DNA of 64,000 bases from Moniliella sp. 'wahieum'. Its lineage: Eukaryota; Basidiomycota; Moniliellomycetes; Moniliellales; Moniliellaceae. Made by a program: the position numbers and the translations under genes. This document shows, in pieces, positions 47,194 through 58,730 of this stretch. The notes below the pieces were generated by a model. That model searched no databases. It saw nothing but the letters and a program-made list of their open reading frames with translations, and had not been told where the DNA came from. How positions within the stretch are numbered: position 1 is the stretch's first letter; each line of letters starts with the position of its first letter. Where the stretch lies: positions 372,001-436,000 of the forward strand of contig RSEE01000052.1 in assembly GCA_003971905.1 (NCBI GenBank), written 5' to 3'.

Positions 47194-47807
47194 ACACGAT
47201 CTCAGATCTCATGCCTCACCCAGCCCGCTCGCGCCACAGCCCAATACCGCTTCCTCCATCCACCCCTCCATCCCTCCATCCCTCCATCCATCTCGGGACA
47301 CTGCTCCCACCCTCCATCCTTTCCTTCGCCCTCTCCCTCTCCCTCTCTCCCTTTCCTTTGTCCCCCCCCCACCACCTGGCTGTGGTCCCCCATGTATTCC
47401 TGCCACTACCTCCCGTACCCTGCGCTGCTCTGCTCTCCTATCCCCCCCCCGTCCCCTCCCTCTGCGCAGTCGGGCCTCGGGCCTCCTTGCTTGTTTTAGT
47501 TTAAGGCCCGTGTGTGGTGCGCTCGCCAGACTGCCCGAACATTGACTTAGTTGTCCTCCCCGGTCGTTGCGTTGTGCGTTGTGCGTGGTGCGTTGTTCGT
47601 GTCTTTGTGCTTGGACGGCGCGGCAGGATGAATGAGGCTGTAGGATCCCTTGGTGGGTGGCGTGCCCCTGCGACGGGGATCTTCCAATGCGCGTCTCCGC
47701 GGGTGCTAGTGGTAGTGGTAGTGGTATAGTGGTAGTGGCAGTGGCAGTGTAGCACAGAGAGAGCCATGCACTGAGGCTCGGCCACCGGGGCTGGGCCCAG
47801 CGCTGAT

Positions 47808-47975
47808 ATCAACGCCATCAACGTGATCAACGTGACCAACGAACGTGATTAACGTGACCAACGGGATCAACGTCACCCGCGTCACCAACGGGATCAACGT
47901 TACCAATGGGATCAACGTCACCAACGTGATCAACGTGATCAACGCGATCAACGGGATCAGCGGGATCAATGCGGG
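47808..47975. repeat. 9-bp minisatellite, (GTGATCAAC/GTCACCAAC)n
   Basis: About 18 tandem 9-bp units of the forms GTGATCAAC, GGGATCAAC and GTCACCAAC, often alternating as an 18-bp higher-order unit. It reads without stops in several frames on both strands, simply because 9 is a multiple of 3. Confidence 0.88.
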
Positions 47976-48384
47976 GATTGGGCGGCTTCCATGGTCTGCC
48001 CCCCGCGTAGGTAGGGTGACGCGGTGACGGTGTATGCCTACCGTCAGGCGTCAGGGCTCTGGCGGAGCGATCCCTCCATGAACGAGTGACTGATCGTGAG
48101 ACGTTAGTACTAGTAGTGATCCCAATCGACCCCTCACGCCGGCAGTGCCTACCGGAGTGCTAGTGACGAGGAGTCGTGGCTGAGTGGTCGGACCGTTGAA
48201 CGGAGCAGGCACGGTGGGACGCGGGAACAGATCGAGCAGCAACAGCGAATCGTAGCTGCCTTACTTCGTGGGCGGTTTTTTGCATACGCCAGGTTTCGTA
48301 ACCAGAGGTCGCAACTGGCTGGCGCTTCAGTTCAAGTAACTTGTTACCCCCCACCTTGCCTTGAAGCTTGAGACCGTTGCCAGA

Positions 48385-48408
48385 TACTAGTTACTAGTTA
48401 CTAGTTAC
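48385..48408. repeat. Heptad palindrome array, ACTAGT+T
   Basis: Three ACTAGTT units, the same motif as at 6495-6525, 42 kb away. Confidence 0.85.
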
Positions 48409-49112
48409 CGCATACCCACCATTCATGGCCGGTTAAGGGGGGGGGGGGGCTTGTGCATGCCACCCAACTGAAAAATACGATTGAGCTCTGGCCGACGAGG
48501 AGGCACTCGTGGGTGCGCTTCCAGGTGGAGGAGGATGCAGGGAGAGGGAGAGTGATGAGTTCAGTCCTGCCGGTCGCCCACGTGGCGGTCCTACCACACT
48601 GACGTAGAGCGCTGACCAAGTACGTGGACTCTGTAAACTGCCTACGAAGACGCAGCGCTGTGACCTGTGTCTGGCCTGCAGTGGCTACGCCTGAGGTTGA
48701 TGCAGATGTTGATGGTTGTGATGATGGTTGTGATGATGGTGATGAGGGGCCTTGATCTTGGTCCTGTGGCCCGCAGAGAAGCGGAGCCGAGGACTCAGGA
48801 CTCAGGCTGACACTTTGGACTGATGTGGGCGTATCGGTGCGGCACCAAGTTGGAGAACCACAGCGGCGTTGAGTCTGGCCCACTGGTTGCCCACAAGGCG
48901 CTAGCGCTGTGGAACACTGCGTTGTAGCTGCTCCGGGCGCTCGTAGGGCGCAGTGCATCACCTACTGTAACTCAAATTGGCGGCCCACCTATTCAATACA
49001 ACTACCTTAACCGGGAGGACTCGTGACTAGACTACAGCGTCGAAGGAAGCCATTGGATTGTCGAATGCACTCCGCCCTCTCTTGTCCCCAGTGCGCTGCT
49101 TGGCGGGGTGGA

Positions 49113-50796
49113 TTACAGCAGCGGCCGATGCAGCGGCGGGTGGTTCGCCGCCGAGGAGGAAGTGCGGCGGTGTCGGCGGACATCGGTGGTGGGCCAATCG
49201 TAGTTCTGGTTCTCGTACTTGAATCCGTACTTGGAAATCCAGTCGTTGAGCGCCTTGGGTCCGCGCGAGCCATACGCATACGCCTCGGGCTTGATCTCGC
49301 CGCGGTCAATGGCGTGCAGGAGCGGGGTAAAGATGGACCAGCTGGCTTCCAGCTCATCGTCCCGGACAAAGTTACTGTGGTCGCCCGTCAACGCATCGTA
49401 AATCAACGTCTCGTACGCTTCGGGGATCCGCGCACCGCTAAACCGGTCCTTGTACGTCAAGTCCAGCTCGGCATTGACCAGGTCGTACGTCAGCCCAGGC
49501 GCCTTGGCATTCACCTTGACGTACACAGCCTCGTCGGGCTGAATGCGGATCACCAGCTCGTTGCGCATCACGCCATCGTTGGCCTGGGCAAACAGACTGT
49601 TGCTCGGATCCTTGTACTGCACCCGAATCTCCACCTTGGCCTCGTTCAAAGCCTTGCCCGCCTTGAGAATAAACGGCACCCCCTGCCACCGCGCACTGTT
49701 CACCCACAGTGCCAGCGCGGCAAACGTGGGACAGTTGCTGTTGTCCGGCACAGTCGGGTCGTCGAGGTACCCGGGCTTGCCGCCCGCGGCAACATACTGG
49801 CCCAACAGCGCATCTTGCTTGGTAATCGCAGGAATGTCCTTCAGCACAGCCACCTTGGCGTCCCGAATGGCCTCGGCGTCCAACGAGCTCGGTTGCTCCA
49901 TCGCAAACAGCGACAAGACCTGCGACAGATGGTTCTGCTGAATGTCCCGAATGATGCCAAACTCATCAAAGTAGCCGCCGCGCCCGTCGGTGCCAAACGG
50001 CTCCTTGAATGTAATTTGCACATTCGACACATACTTGTTGTTCAGCGTCGCTTCAATCACCGGATTGGCAAACCGAACTGTCAACAGATTCTTCACCATC
50101 TCCTTGCCGAGGTAGTGGTCGATTCCTGGGGGGAGCGGTGGGCATTAGTACCTCCTCGTCAAGAAAAGGCGGGTGCATGCGGGAGGGGTAAAAAAAGAAA
50201 CTGGAGAGGATGGGGGGGGGGACTTACGGAACGTCTCGTCTTCCGTCCAGAGCGGCTTGAGCGCATCGAGCATGGCCTTGCACGACTCGAGGTCCTTGCC
50301 AAACGGCTTTTCGAGAATGATGCGGTTGGAGCCCGTGGGCGAGTAGTTGTTCTTCTTCAGGTGGCTGGCCACCTTGATAAACACGCTCGGCGGCAGGGCC
50401 ATGTAATACAGCCGGTGGGCACCGCCCTTGGCCAGGCCGCGCGCAGCTTCAATCGCCTCAATCTCCTGCTCCAGACGCTGGAACGCCGCATCGTCATCGT
50501 ACGAGCCGGCCGTGTAGCTGGTGAGCTCGAGAAACTTCTTGACGGTCTGCTGGGCCTCGGGCGTGTCGACGTGGCTCAGGTGGCCCACAACGCGGTCGTG
50601 GAAGGCCTGGGTGTCGAGCTGGGTGCGCGCATAGCCAATGATGCTCGTGTTGGCTGGCAGGAGGCCGAGGCGGTAGAGATTGAAGAGCGCGGGAAACGTC
50701 TTTTTGCGCGCCAGGTCGCCCCGACGCGCCGAGGACGACAATGACAACCTCGGACGCAAGCTTGATGTTGCCGGGGGTCTGCGACTGCTGGGTCAT
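49113..50796 (-). CDS. ZWF1: Glucose-6-phosphate 1-dehydrogenase
   Basis: The first enzyme of the oxidative pentose phosphate pathway; it oxidises glucose 6-phosphate with NADP+ in the cytosol. MTQQSQTPGNIKLASEVVIV leads to the dinucleotide-binding GASGDLARKK. Then come YYMALPPSVF, ILEKPFGKDLESCKAM, the active-site RIDHYLGKEMV and RGGYFDEFGIIRDIQQNHL. The later motifs VPFILKAGKAL and YETLIYDALTGDHSNF follow. Exon 1 is 50228-50796 and exon 2 is 49113-50125, with an intron of 102 bp (50126-50227) between ETF-R and IDHY. One extra G near 50725 breaks the P-loop region. This is the one slip in the window that I could confirm as a gain. Length, about 525 residues, is normal. Confidence 0.96.
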
Positions 50797-51626
50797 GGTG
50801 GTGGAGGGGGGAGGGGCAGGGGCAGGCAGCGGACGCTTAAGGGCGGCGGCCGAGGGCTGATTGACTATTGACGCCGGGCAAAAAGCCGGCTGGGGCTGGG
50901 CTGCGGCGTCAGCACGTAACTGTGCGGCGGCCTGCGTGTGTGTGCTGCTGCGTGCTGCTGCGTGCTGCTGCCTCCTCCTGCCGCCGAGGCGCGCACGGGC
51001 CGCTGAGCCCAGCCGCAGCAGAGCCAGCCTGTGCGGCTGAGCGGCGCTGGATTTTTTTCGGGGCTTTGTCCGGGCGCACGGACTTGTCTGCTGGCGAGCC
51101 ACCCAATCATTAATCACCCATCGGCGTGCTGATCAGATCCCGAGGGCCGCGCCGGTGCCTAGCCAGCGCCTGGCCAGCCAGCAGCCACCGCCGAAAAACG
51201 CCGGCGCTGCGCTACGCCCTGCTACGTCCGGCCGCCTCATCCCATCGGTGCAACGCCCGCCGCTGTTCCGCCCCGGGCATTTGAATCTGAGATCTGGCAT
51301 CTGACATCTGATCGATCCGATCGCACTCCAAGCTCCGCTATCGATCAACATATATCAACCCCGGTTCGTCCGACATGCCTGCCTGCCGCTCCACACCAGC
51401 CCTCGCCGCGTAGGTGTGCATTGCTCCGGCGCAATAAAGACTGTACCGTACCAGGACGAGTGGGGCGCCGGCGGGCCGAGCCACCGCACGCTCACGCTCC
51501 TGTACGAAAGCGAAACCAGTGCGAAAAAAAACATACGTGTGTGCGAGCCGATAGCAGGGCAATGTCCATCCAACAAACGTCAAGCGTAAAGCGCCAGCAG
51601 GCGCCGTGGTCCCAGGAAAGAACCCA
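50797..51626. other. G6PD promoter and interval to the RING gene
   Basis: No gene was recognised. It has CTGCGTGCTG repeats (50945-50970) and a heptad-like run of AGATCTG, GCATCTG, ACATCTG and ATCGATC units (51285-51316). Confidence 0.55.
51285..51316. repeat. Heptad array, AGATCT / ATCGAT type
   Basis: Four 7-bp units ending in CTG or ATC that drift from AGATCT to ATCGAT while keeping the period. Confidence 0.65.
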
Positions 51627-53694
51627 TCAACAAGGAAAGCAACAACAGAAGCGGGGAGAAACCCGTATCCTCAACGCGCCTAGGGTGCCCGTGCCAGAGC
51701 CTGCAGCGTGAGCATAGAAGAGTAGGCTGCGGTGGTCGAGCAGGGCAAGAGGTCAGGTCCCTTTCGCTTTCTCGCACGCGGGCAAGACGACGGGGAGTGC
51801 GGGGGACGTACCTTGTCGACACACGGGGCACGTATAACTCGCCCACTTTTTCTTTCTTGTACTTCGCGAGTTGGCCACCTTTTCGTTCTTTTTCCGCGAC
51901 GCTTCGCGCAGCTGCAGCGCACAGTCCTTGCACACTGCGTGCGTGCAGGGCAACAGCAACGTATGCGGCGGGTCGGTGAAGCAGATGGGACACTCGGCTT
52001 CCTCCTCCTCCTCTTCCCGTTCCAGCCCATAAATCGCATGCAGCCCAAACCGGATCCGGCCCACCACTGCTTCTTGGCGCACCGCATGCACGTGCCACGT
52101 AGGCTCGCGCTCAGCTTGCTCCGCCGGCTCGTCGCCGTCGTTGCCGCCTGCAGCAGCCGACTGCGTACATGTCAAGTAGGTGATTTGCGCATTGCGCGGC
52201 GTACGCACTCCCTTGTCGTCCAGCGTGTCCAGCACAATGGCTAGCTGAAGCTCCTTGGTCCATTGCGCGTCCCCATCGACTGCGTCGTCATCGGCAGCGC
52301 CAGCCTCGATATCGGGGTCCGCAGGCACGTCCAAGCCCACCAGGCCCAGGCCGGAGGCTCGGTGGCCAGCGGCGGCTCGGGCGGCTCGGCACGCTCCTGG
52401 TGCTCGTGCTGCTCGTCGGGATCTTGCTCCAGAAGCGGGGTGTGGGAGTTGGAGCGCGCATGTGCCGGTGTGGGGGGGCTGGGCGCGCAGGGCATCGGTG
52501 ATTTGCGCGTGGAGCGGGTCGAGGGCAAGGGGGAGAGCAAGGTGCTGACCAAACGCGCGACCAGGCACCTGCGTCGGTCCTAGCACCAAGCAAGCTACCC
52601 ACTCGGTCCCCCACGTGGGCGCCACAACATCCTGGAGCGAGTCGGAGCTATCCACCACACTGCGCGCAAAGATACGCACCTGCACCCCTTGCTCCGACGC
52701 ACAATCGTACTTCAACTCGAGCTGGTCGTAAAGTGCACCGTCTGAGATCGGACCGAGGACAAGAGCTGCAGATAGGCACACACCGTTGGCGCCGCCTTGT
52801 CCTGCGGGTCCTTGCTGCTGCTCGTACTGCTGGCTTCGGTCGTCGCAGTCGCGGTCGGGGTGTGAGGCTGGCGGTGCTTCCGCCAATGGGGAGAGTGAGT
52901 GTGGTGGCGCCCGATACAGCGCGGTCACCATCGCCATTGCCATCGCGGTCGCCATGGCCGTCGCCCTCGCCGTCGTCTGCAGCTTGGACGTCTTTCTTGG
53001 CCGCCTGTTCCAGCCGTTTTTGTCGCGCGGCCGCCTTGGCCTGGCGCGCCTTATCTTTCTCCCCCACGTCCTGCACGTACTTGGCCTGCCACCCGAGCCA
53101 GGAGACCAACGTGTGCAGCGCCACCGCACTACATCCTCCACCTCTGCCGCATGGGTCGGGGACATGAGCTGGTCCACGGGCGGGCCAAAGACCGTAGCGG
53201 CTTCCAGCTGTTCTCGCCGCGTGGGGGGATGGGCAGTGGGTCGGTACGCGAGGCCAGCCAGTGCGTCGCGCTCGCCAATGGGTTCCACCCAGGAAGAAGC
53301 GACAACGTCCGACGCACGTCCGCTAACAACGTGCCTGTCCGACTGGGCGGGCCTGACTCGCTCGGTGCCCGACTCCGACTCCGACTCGTCCCCCGCCCGC
53401 GCGCCTGCGAGTGCTGCGACGCGACGCGCGACCGGCCGCCGGTGGGCGAGCCAACGCCCAGGAAGCCAGAGTCCAGCGCGGGCTCGGGCAAGGCTCGGGC
53501 ACAGACGTGAGCCCAGTCCGGACCCAGACCCGGGCTGGCTCAGCAGCTGGTCGGTGGACTGGAACGCGGCAAAGTCAGGATGCGTCGGGTGCAGACTAAG
53601 GTCCAGCTCGCTCGCTTCCTCCGACACGCGGCTCGCAATCGGGTGCAGCGGGTGGGGCCTCGACGGTGTGCGCTTGGTATCCGAACGCCGACAT
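51627..53694 (-). CDS. RING-finger E3 ubiquitin ligase (mahogunin/RNF157-like)
   Basis: A likely E3 ligase. The C-terminal C3HC4 RING has CPICFTDPPHTLLLPC, THAVCKDC and YTCPVCRQ. Between the fourth and last Cys pairs sits an unusually long insert of about 33 residues, basic and Ser-rich (SRKKNEKVANSRSTRKKK). Upstream lies a region resembling the domain that accompanies this RING in the mahogunin family (LELKYDCASEQGVQVRIFAR, then EWVACLVLGP). The start MSAFGYQAHTVEAP at 53694 is followed by ASELDLSLHPTHPDFAAFQS. A donor GTACGT follows CRQG, and a short last exon (from a CTGCAG acceptor near 51704) ends at 51627. The frame slips near 53650, 53130, 52790 and 52350. The assignment to the mahogunin group is tentative. 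Confidence 0.75.
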
Positions 53695-54569
53695 GGCGTC
53701 GGGAGGTGTAGGGTAGGGGTGGGTAGGGTAGTGGTAGTGGTGGTGGTGGCGGACCAAAGTAGCCAACCGAGGCGCTCGGCAGGAGCGACATGCGACACGC
53801 CTCGCGCCACCTCCCACCTCCGCCCTGCTCCGCTCGGCACCCGCCCCGGCTGCAGCCGACAGGACACTGCCCCCGCGCGGGCTGCGCTGGGCGGCTTGGC
53901 TCGCCGCTGCGGAAGACTGCGGCGGGCGGAGTCCGAGGGCAGGGGGGGGCTCTTATTTATTGCACTCCGTCCGTTCGATCGTCCCATCGATCCCGCCCAT
54001 CGCTCATCCTATCCATATCCAGCGGTACTTGACGCGCCACTAGCCACGCACCAACCCCCTCGATCGCCCCGCCGGTGGCCAGCAGAGAGCGCAGTGGACA
54101 CGCGTTGCTCGCTGACTCTCGCGTGCCAGTTGGAATGTGCATCCACATCTACATCCGCATCCACCGCCGCACAACAATCGTTGGTTGTGTGCCTCCCAGC
54201 CGTGTCAGTGCTCTCATCCTCCTCATCGGCAGCATTACAATTACAACACACACCGAGTGGTGGCAAGAGTGCCGGGTGGTGTTACATGTCATGGGCGTAG
54301 AGCCCCGTAGCACTATAACAACGCAAAAGAACCTCATAATAGATGATATGGTACAGACTCCCTATCGTATGATACCGATTGAAGCCAGGGAAGCAGCCCC
54401 AAGCACACCCCCAAGAATAGCATCAGCCAGAACGAAAAGAAGGAACAGAACGGCTTGGCTGCTGGAACGCAGCACCTTTGCGCTGTGCAAGAAAAAATGG
54501 TTTGTTTGGAAACGATCGTGAGGCAACGAAGAGACATTATGCATTATGCATGATGCATGGTACTACTCG
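53695..54569. other. Interval between RING gene and secretory protein gene
   Basis: AATAAATA near 53952 (minus strand) is a weak TATA-like element about 260 bp before the RING start. An ATGCAT heptad array lies at 54535-54560. No gene was recognised. Confidence 0.5.
54535..54560. repeat. Heptad palindrome array, ATGCAT
   Basis: Units ATTATGC, ATTATGC, ATGATGC and ATG with a 7-bp period around ATGCAT palindromes. It lies at the 3' edge of the secretory-protein gene. Confidence 0.75.
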
Positions 54570-55402
54570 TCACGGTGCCCGTCGTACGCCACCTGGCGCG
54601 CGACCAAGTGCTTGATCCGGCGCCACGAAAGATGGGCTGCGTGGGGCGAGGCGGCGGCGGGCAGCGCGGAAGCCAAGCATGGCCGGGGGGAAGGAGGCCG
54701 GCACAGTCACCGTCACTTCGACAGGAGGCATCCCTGCCCTCTCGTCCGGGGAGAGAGCGGGGAAGGGGAGTGCAAGTGGGCCCGAGTGTACAGTCCCACC
54801 ACCGCGCTCAACGGGCAAGGCGGAGGGGACAGAGAAACAGATCGTCTCCGACGGGTCCCAGCGCGAGAGCGTCACGTTCACGGTCCATGCCTGCGGGGCG
54901 GGGCGAGGCACGGGAGAAACCGGGCCCGAAGAGCGGTATCGACTTCCCTGGGGGGGAGACGGGTCGGCCTGCGTGTCTTGCACAAACGTGGTCTTGACTC
55001 CGTGGAAAGAAGGCGCGAGGGAAAAGAAGCCCTCGCGAACGTCTCGATGGTGAGGTGGACCGTGTCTGCACCAACGAGATGCGCACATTCCTCCGCTTTG
55101 GGCGCCCCGGGCATACGGCCAAAAGGGGCGGGGGCGGAGGTGCGCGGTGGTGAGCTCGACCGGGATGGAATGTAGGCGGGTGGGGGGGGGGAAGAGGGGA
55201 CCGCCACGTCGGGGCAAAAGGGACACGTTGTGGATCTGTGGCAGCAAAGGGAGACGGTGGTGTCAGGACTAGAACGCGAGACCATCTAGCAAAACTAAAA
55301 GAGTATACATCCAGGCCAAAAGTATAAAGGACACAGAGAGAGAAGACGTACGATCAAGAGAAGAGACACCAAGACACACACTCCAAGGAAGAATGCAGAC
55401 AT
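54570..55402 (-). CDS. Unknown protein entering the secretory pathway
   Basis: I do not recognise this family. Exon 1 (55352-55402) encodes MSAFFLGVCVLVSLLLI, a clean signal peptide or anchor, ending at a GTACGT donor. A 116-bp intron (55236-55351) with a CACAG acceptor leads to IHNVSLLPRRGGPLF. Further on come VELTTAHLRPRPF, HGVKTTFVQDTQADP, the most protein-like block PQAWTVNVTLSRWDPSETIC, and PPVEVTVTVPASFPP. NVS and NVT are potential N-glycosylation sites, in keeping with a lumenal protein. The other frames also contain conserved-looking pieces (DTVHLTIETFARAS), and a G run near 55187 makes slips likely. No catalytic motif is seen. Confidence 0.5.
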
Positions 55403-55657
55403 GATGCGGATGATGCTGGTGCGCCTGGACGGGAGCTGTGGGTGGGGCATGCCTTTGCAGACACCCACTCTGCGTCGTGTTCTTCATCAACAAGGTGGTG
55501 TCGTGTTTGGAATCGTTTTGTTGATGGCCGGAAGGGTGAGGCCGACAGGTTCAGCCGGCGGGACAGGTACGAGGGCGGGGCGAGGGTGGGTGGGCAGGGG
55601 CATGGGCATGGGTGGCGCGTGAGAAGAAGCGGCAAGGAGGGCGGAGAGGGCGGAGGA

Positions 55658-55669
55658 AGATATATATCT
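55658..55669. promoter_or_regulatory. Palindromic TATA element between divergent genes
   Basis: AGATATATATCT lies 256 bp from the start of the secretory-protein gene (-) and about 266 bp from the STN1-like start (+). Being a palindrome it could serve either or both genes. Confidence 0.4.
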
Positions 55670-55934
55670 GCTGCTGCCCACCAACGCCCTGCCCGCAAGC
55701 CCCGCAGGTGCGCCCGCGGGGGCGGACACTGCGTGGCTGCCAGCGCGGCACAGCAGGCAGGGGGCAGTGGCTGGGTCCAGCGCCGCTCTGCGCTGCTGCG
55801 CATGGGTGCGCAGTGGGTCACGTGGTCACGTGCCCACAGGCCGCCTCCTGGCACGCGCGCGCTGAGGTCAGCGGGCGGGCGGTGGCTGCCCAACACAATC
55901 GGCGGCGCTGGGCGGTGGCTCGTGGTTGCTGGCC

Positions 55935-58257
55935 ATGGCCATGGCCATGCCAGCCACCGCCGCCGCGGCCACCACCACCACCACCACGCCTTCCCCCACG
56001 CACATCGACTTTACCTCCTACTCGCATGTCGCCGCTGTGGTGCAGGCCGCGTCGGCGACGCCGCTGCGGACGAGCGCGTGGGATGTGGACCACAGCCTGC
56101 GTCCGCTGCGTCTGATTCCGGCCGTGTACGGCGGCGGCGAGTCGCGTGCGGCCGCGTCGCTGGGTGCGAATGTGTACTGGCTGCATGCTCGTCCTGCGTG
56201 CCAGTTCGAGCTGGTGGGAGAGGTGCTGTGCGCGAGGTGCGCGAGACGTGTCTCGAGTGGCTGCTGGACGATGGCACGGGCCTGCTCCGCGTGCGTCTGG
56301 CCCACACCAAGGTCCCCCTTTCGGATGCCGACGCTCATTTGCACCGTTCCCTGCGTCCCGATCTCCGGCCTCCCGCTCCCCAGCCTCGTCCCGCACAGCC
56401 ACCGCGGCCTAGCTTGGCCCATCGCGGCTTTCGCGAGAGCCAGACCATGTCGGCCAAGGCCAGGGGCAAGTTGCGCCACATCGAAGCGCCTCTGCCCGTC
56501 TTGCCATGCGACGCTGACGCTCCCACGACCTACCCGATTGGGAGGTTCTGCGCCGCCCCGGGTGCCCAAGGGCGCATGGCAACGCCGCTTTGGCTTCGAC
56601 TTGGCCCAACCGCTCAGGCCGAGCCCCGGGGCAGAAGCCGAGGTGCCGCCCGAGTACCGCGTCGTCCCCGTACCCACCCGCGCTCGGCTTCGTCCGACCG
56701 GCCCGGTGGGATCGGCGTGGGTGTACGTGCCTGCGGTGGAGGAGAGCGAGGTGGCCGTGGGAACGATGGTGAAGGTGCGGGGTAGTATCGGCAGGTGGCG
56801 GAATGCGCCCTTGCTCCAACTCGAGTCGGCCAAAGCGTTGACAGTGGTGGACCTGGCGCAACAGGCGGAGCATGTGCAAGCTTACTATACTGCCTCTCGC
56901 TTCCCGGCCGCGTACCACACCCTTCTTACCGCTGAGGAAGTGCCCTTGCCCACCTACCGCCAGCCTTGGGCGGCAGCGGACGAAGGGGTGGAAGAGCTGT
57001 ACGAGCGGATGAGGAGGATGGTAGATCCAGCATGGGACGGGGAGGAGCCGGCTGTGCGCCACGAGCCGTGCCAGATGGAGAGCCCACCCCCGGCCCCAAG
57101 GCCCCAAAGGTCCTTCGAAGAAAGGCAGGACGATTACCTCCGTGCCATGTTTGCCATGGCCGATGATTCTCGTGCTCCTCGGCTCGAAGTCCACCTTTCC
57201 ACCACCCCTTCCAAACCGTTGACGCGCGACCAGGAAGCGTTCAAGGCGCAGTTCCATCGGGCCCCTGTCGATCGTCCTTCGGGCGCCGCTGCGCCACGCG
57301 CCAAACTCAGCGGCATGACCCACTCGACCGCCACCGTTCTCGCGCGCGAAGAGGACACTACCTTGCTGCTGCGCGTGCGCGCGATGCCACCCACGCCCCA
57401 ACCCACCACACCGCCCGCGGCCAAGCGCGCCCACAGTCTCACCCCCACCCCTCGTGCTCCCAAGCGGAAACGACTTTTGCCGCCTGATCAGCTCGCACCC
57501 AAGCACCTGGCCACCAACACCGTCGGTCTCTACATGCTGGAATGGCTCAAGACGCATTGTGCTGGCCGGGCAGACGGGCAGGCGGGCCACCGGAAGGATG
57601 GACGCTACGGTACCTGCGCCGCGTTCCGCGCCTGCAAACCGTCGTGCGTCGTGTCATTCTTGCCCAGATGGCCAAGCACGGACGTGCGTCGTCCGAGGGC
57701 GTCGAGGCCAAGGCCAAACGCCTGTTTGCGCATATGGTCCGAACGCTCTGGAAGGGGGGCAAGATCGTGCCTGCGCCTCCTGGGTTACGTATCAAGCCGC
57801 CGTACGATGGTCGCATGCCCAACTTGCCCCCGCGCGAGCGCAGCAAGTTCACCCGCACCTCCTCCTTTGGCACCACGGTGGAAGAGTGGATGTCGCTTTC
57901 CGAGGAAGGCCAGGGCCATGCGCCCCCGTCGTCCGGTGCGTATGCTGGCCTAGAAACGCCGGCAAGTAGCATGCTCGGGTCCAGCAGCGAGGCGGACGAC
58001 GACTTGGTTTCCCCTGTCCGACTCGGACGACGCACAGGAAACGTACCAGTTGGTCACGCCCAATTTGATCGTCGCGGCACTGCAGCCGCTGGTGCGCCGA
58101 CCGCCGTCCAGCGCCTCAAAGACCCCACAGGCGTTGCATCTGTTGCAACGAGCGGACCTGAGGTGGATGCATCTCTCGCGACCGAGGCCGTTGCGCACGC
58201 ACTGGGCAAAGCTTGGGGGCAGTCGCGATGAGGCTTCCGGCCTCAGGCCCTGAAGCC
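55935..58257 (+). CDS. STN1-like telomere-capping OB-fold protein
   Basis: A candidate CST-complex subunit that binds telomeric single-stranded DNA and helps lagging-strand fill-in. The N-terminal OB fold reads VYWLHARPACQFELVGEV, TCLEWLLDDGTGLLRVRL, and after a loop VAVGTMVKVRGSIGRWRNAPLLQL, then a V-DLAQQAEHVQAYY helix. The W/HPIxxVxIVG-x-VV and LDDGTG patterns are typical of Stn1. A long linker has basic PKRKRLLPPD. The C-terminal part (TNTVGLYMLEWLKTHC, RRVILAQMAKHG, RLFAHMVRTLWKGGKIVP) looks like a winged-helix region. Slips occur near 56234 (one G short), 56550, 57585 and 58010. The last frame choice decides the stop (58231 or about 58257). Identification is by motif, without a search. 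Confidence 0.68.
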
Positions 58258-58730
58258 CGGCCTGAGGCCGAGGAGCGCGAGCGGGACCATGTATGTACTG
58301 TACTACTACTATGCACATCGCAAAGGGCAAGTCGGACCCCCCGCCAATCCTACGATAGCATGCTCCTGTTATTCAGTTTACAGCACGGTGGATCGGGCTC
58401 TGTTTAGTTTAGGCTTAGTAGGAAAGAAGAAACGAGGAAACAGGAAGCGGATGCAATACGAAGCGGCCTAGGGAAGGCATAGTAGGATACAAATGGAAGC
58501 GAGTGTGGATCGTTGGAGCGAAGGTGGGTGAGGGGCGAGAGAGGCTTGGAAAGCGAGAATGAAAAGGCAAATAGTAGAGACAGGAGGCTCAAGGGGGCGC
58601 CAGGCCCCTTGTCCCTTGCCACCCGCCGGAACCAACGGATGGGAACCGGTAATGGTCCTATCGTGCGTGGCATGTCGCTGTGACACGCGGGCAGAAAGGC
58701 AGCAAGCAGGCACGGCATCCTACGACGCAC

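Larger units (their letters stand above)
47194..49112. other. 1.9 kb gene-free interval
   Basis: This lies between the 3' ends of the glucan synthase (+) and G6PD (-) genes. It is CT-rich up to 47500, then holds a 9-bp minisatellite (47808-47975), an ACTAGT heptad array (48385-48408), a G run near 48437 and GATGGTTGT repeats (48706-48740). No gene is recognised. Confidence 0.6.

Noticed and set aside
47845-48027. Open frame with Ile-Asn-Val-Thr repeats
   Set aside because: It is only the 9-bp minisatellite read in frame, equally open on the other strand.
48160-48240. tRNA-like start (GTCGTGGCTGAGTGGTC)
   Set aside because: The A-box-like word is present, but there is no B box GGTTCGA and no matching acceptor strand downstream.
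49023-50744. 573-codon open frame on the + strand opposite G6PD
   Set aside because: It is the mirror of a strongly conserved gene in GC-rich DNA. Its translation is Arg/Val/Leu-rich with no family features.
52786-54300. 504-codon open frame on the + strand opposite the RING gene
   Set aside because: Low-complexity Ser/Arg/Ala sequence, explained by the codon bias of the RING gene on the other strand.
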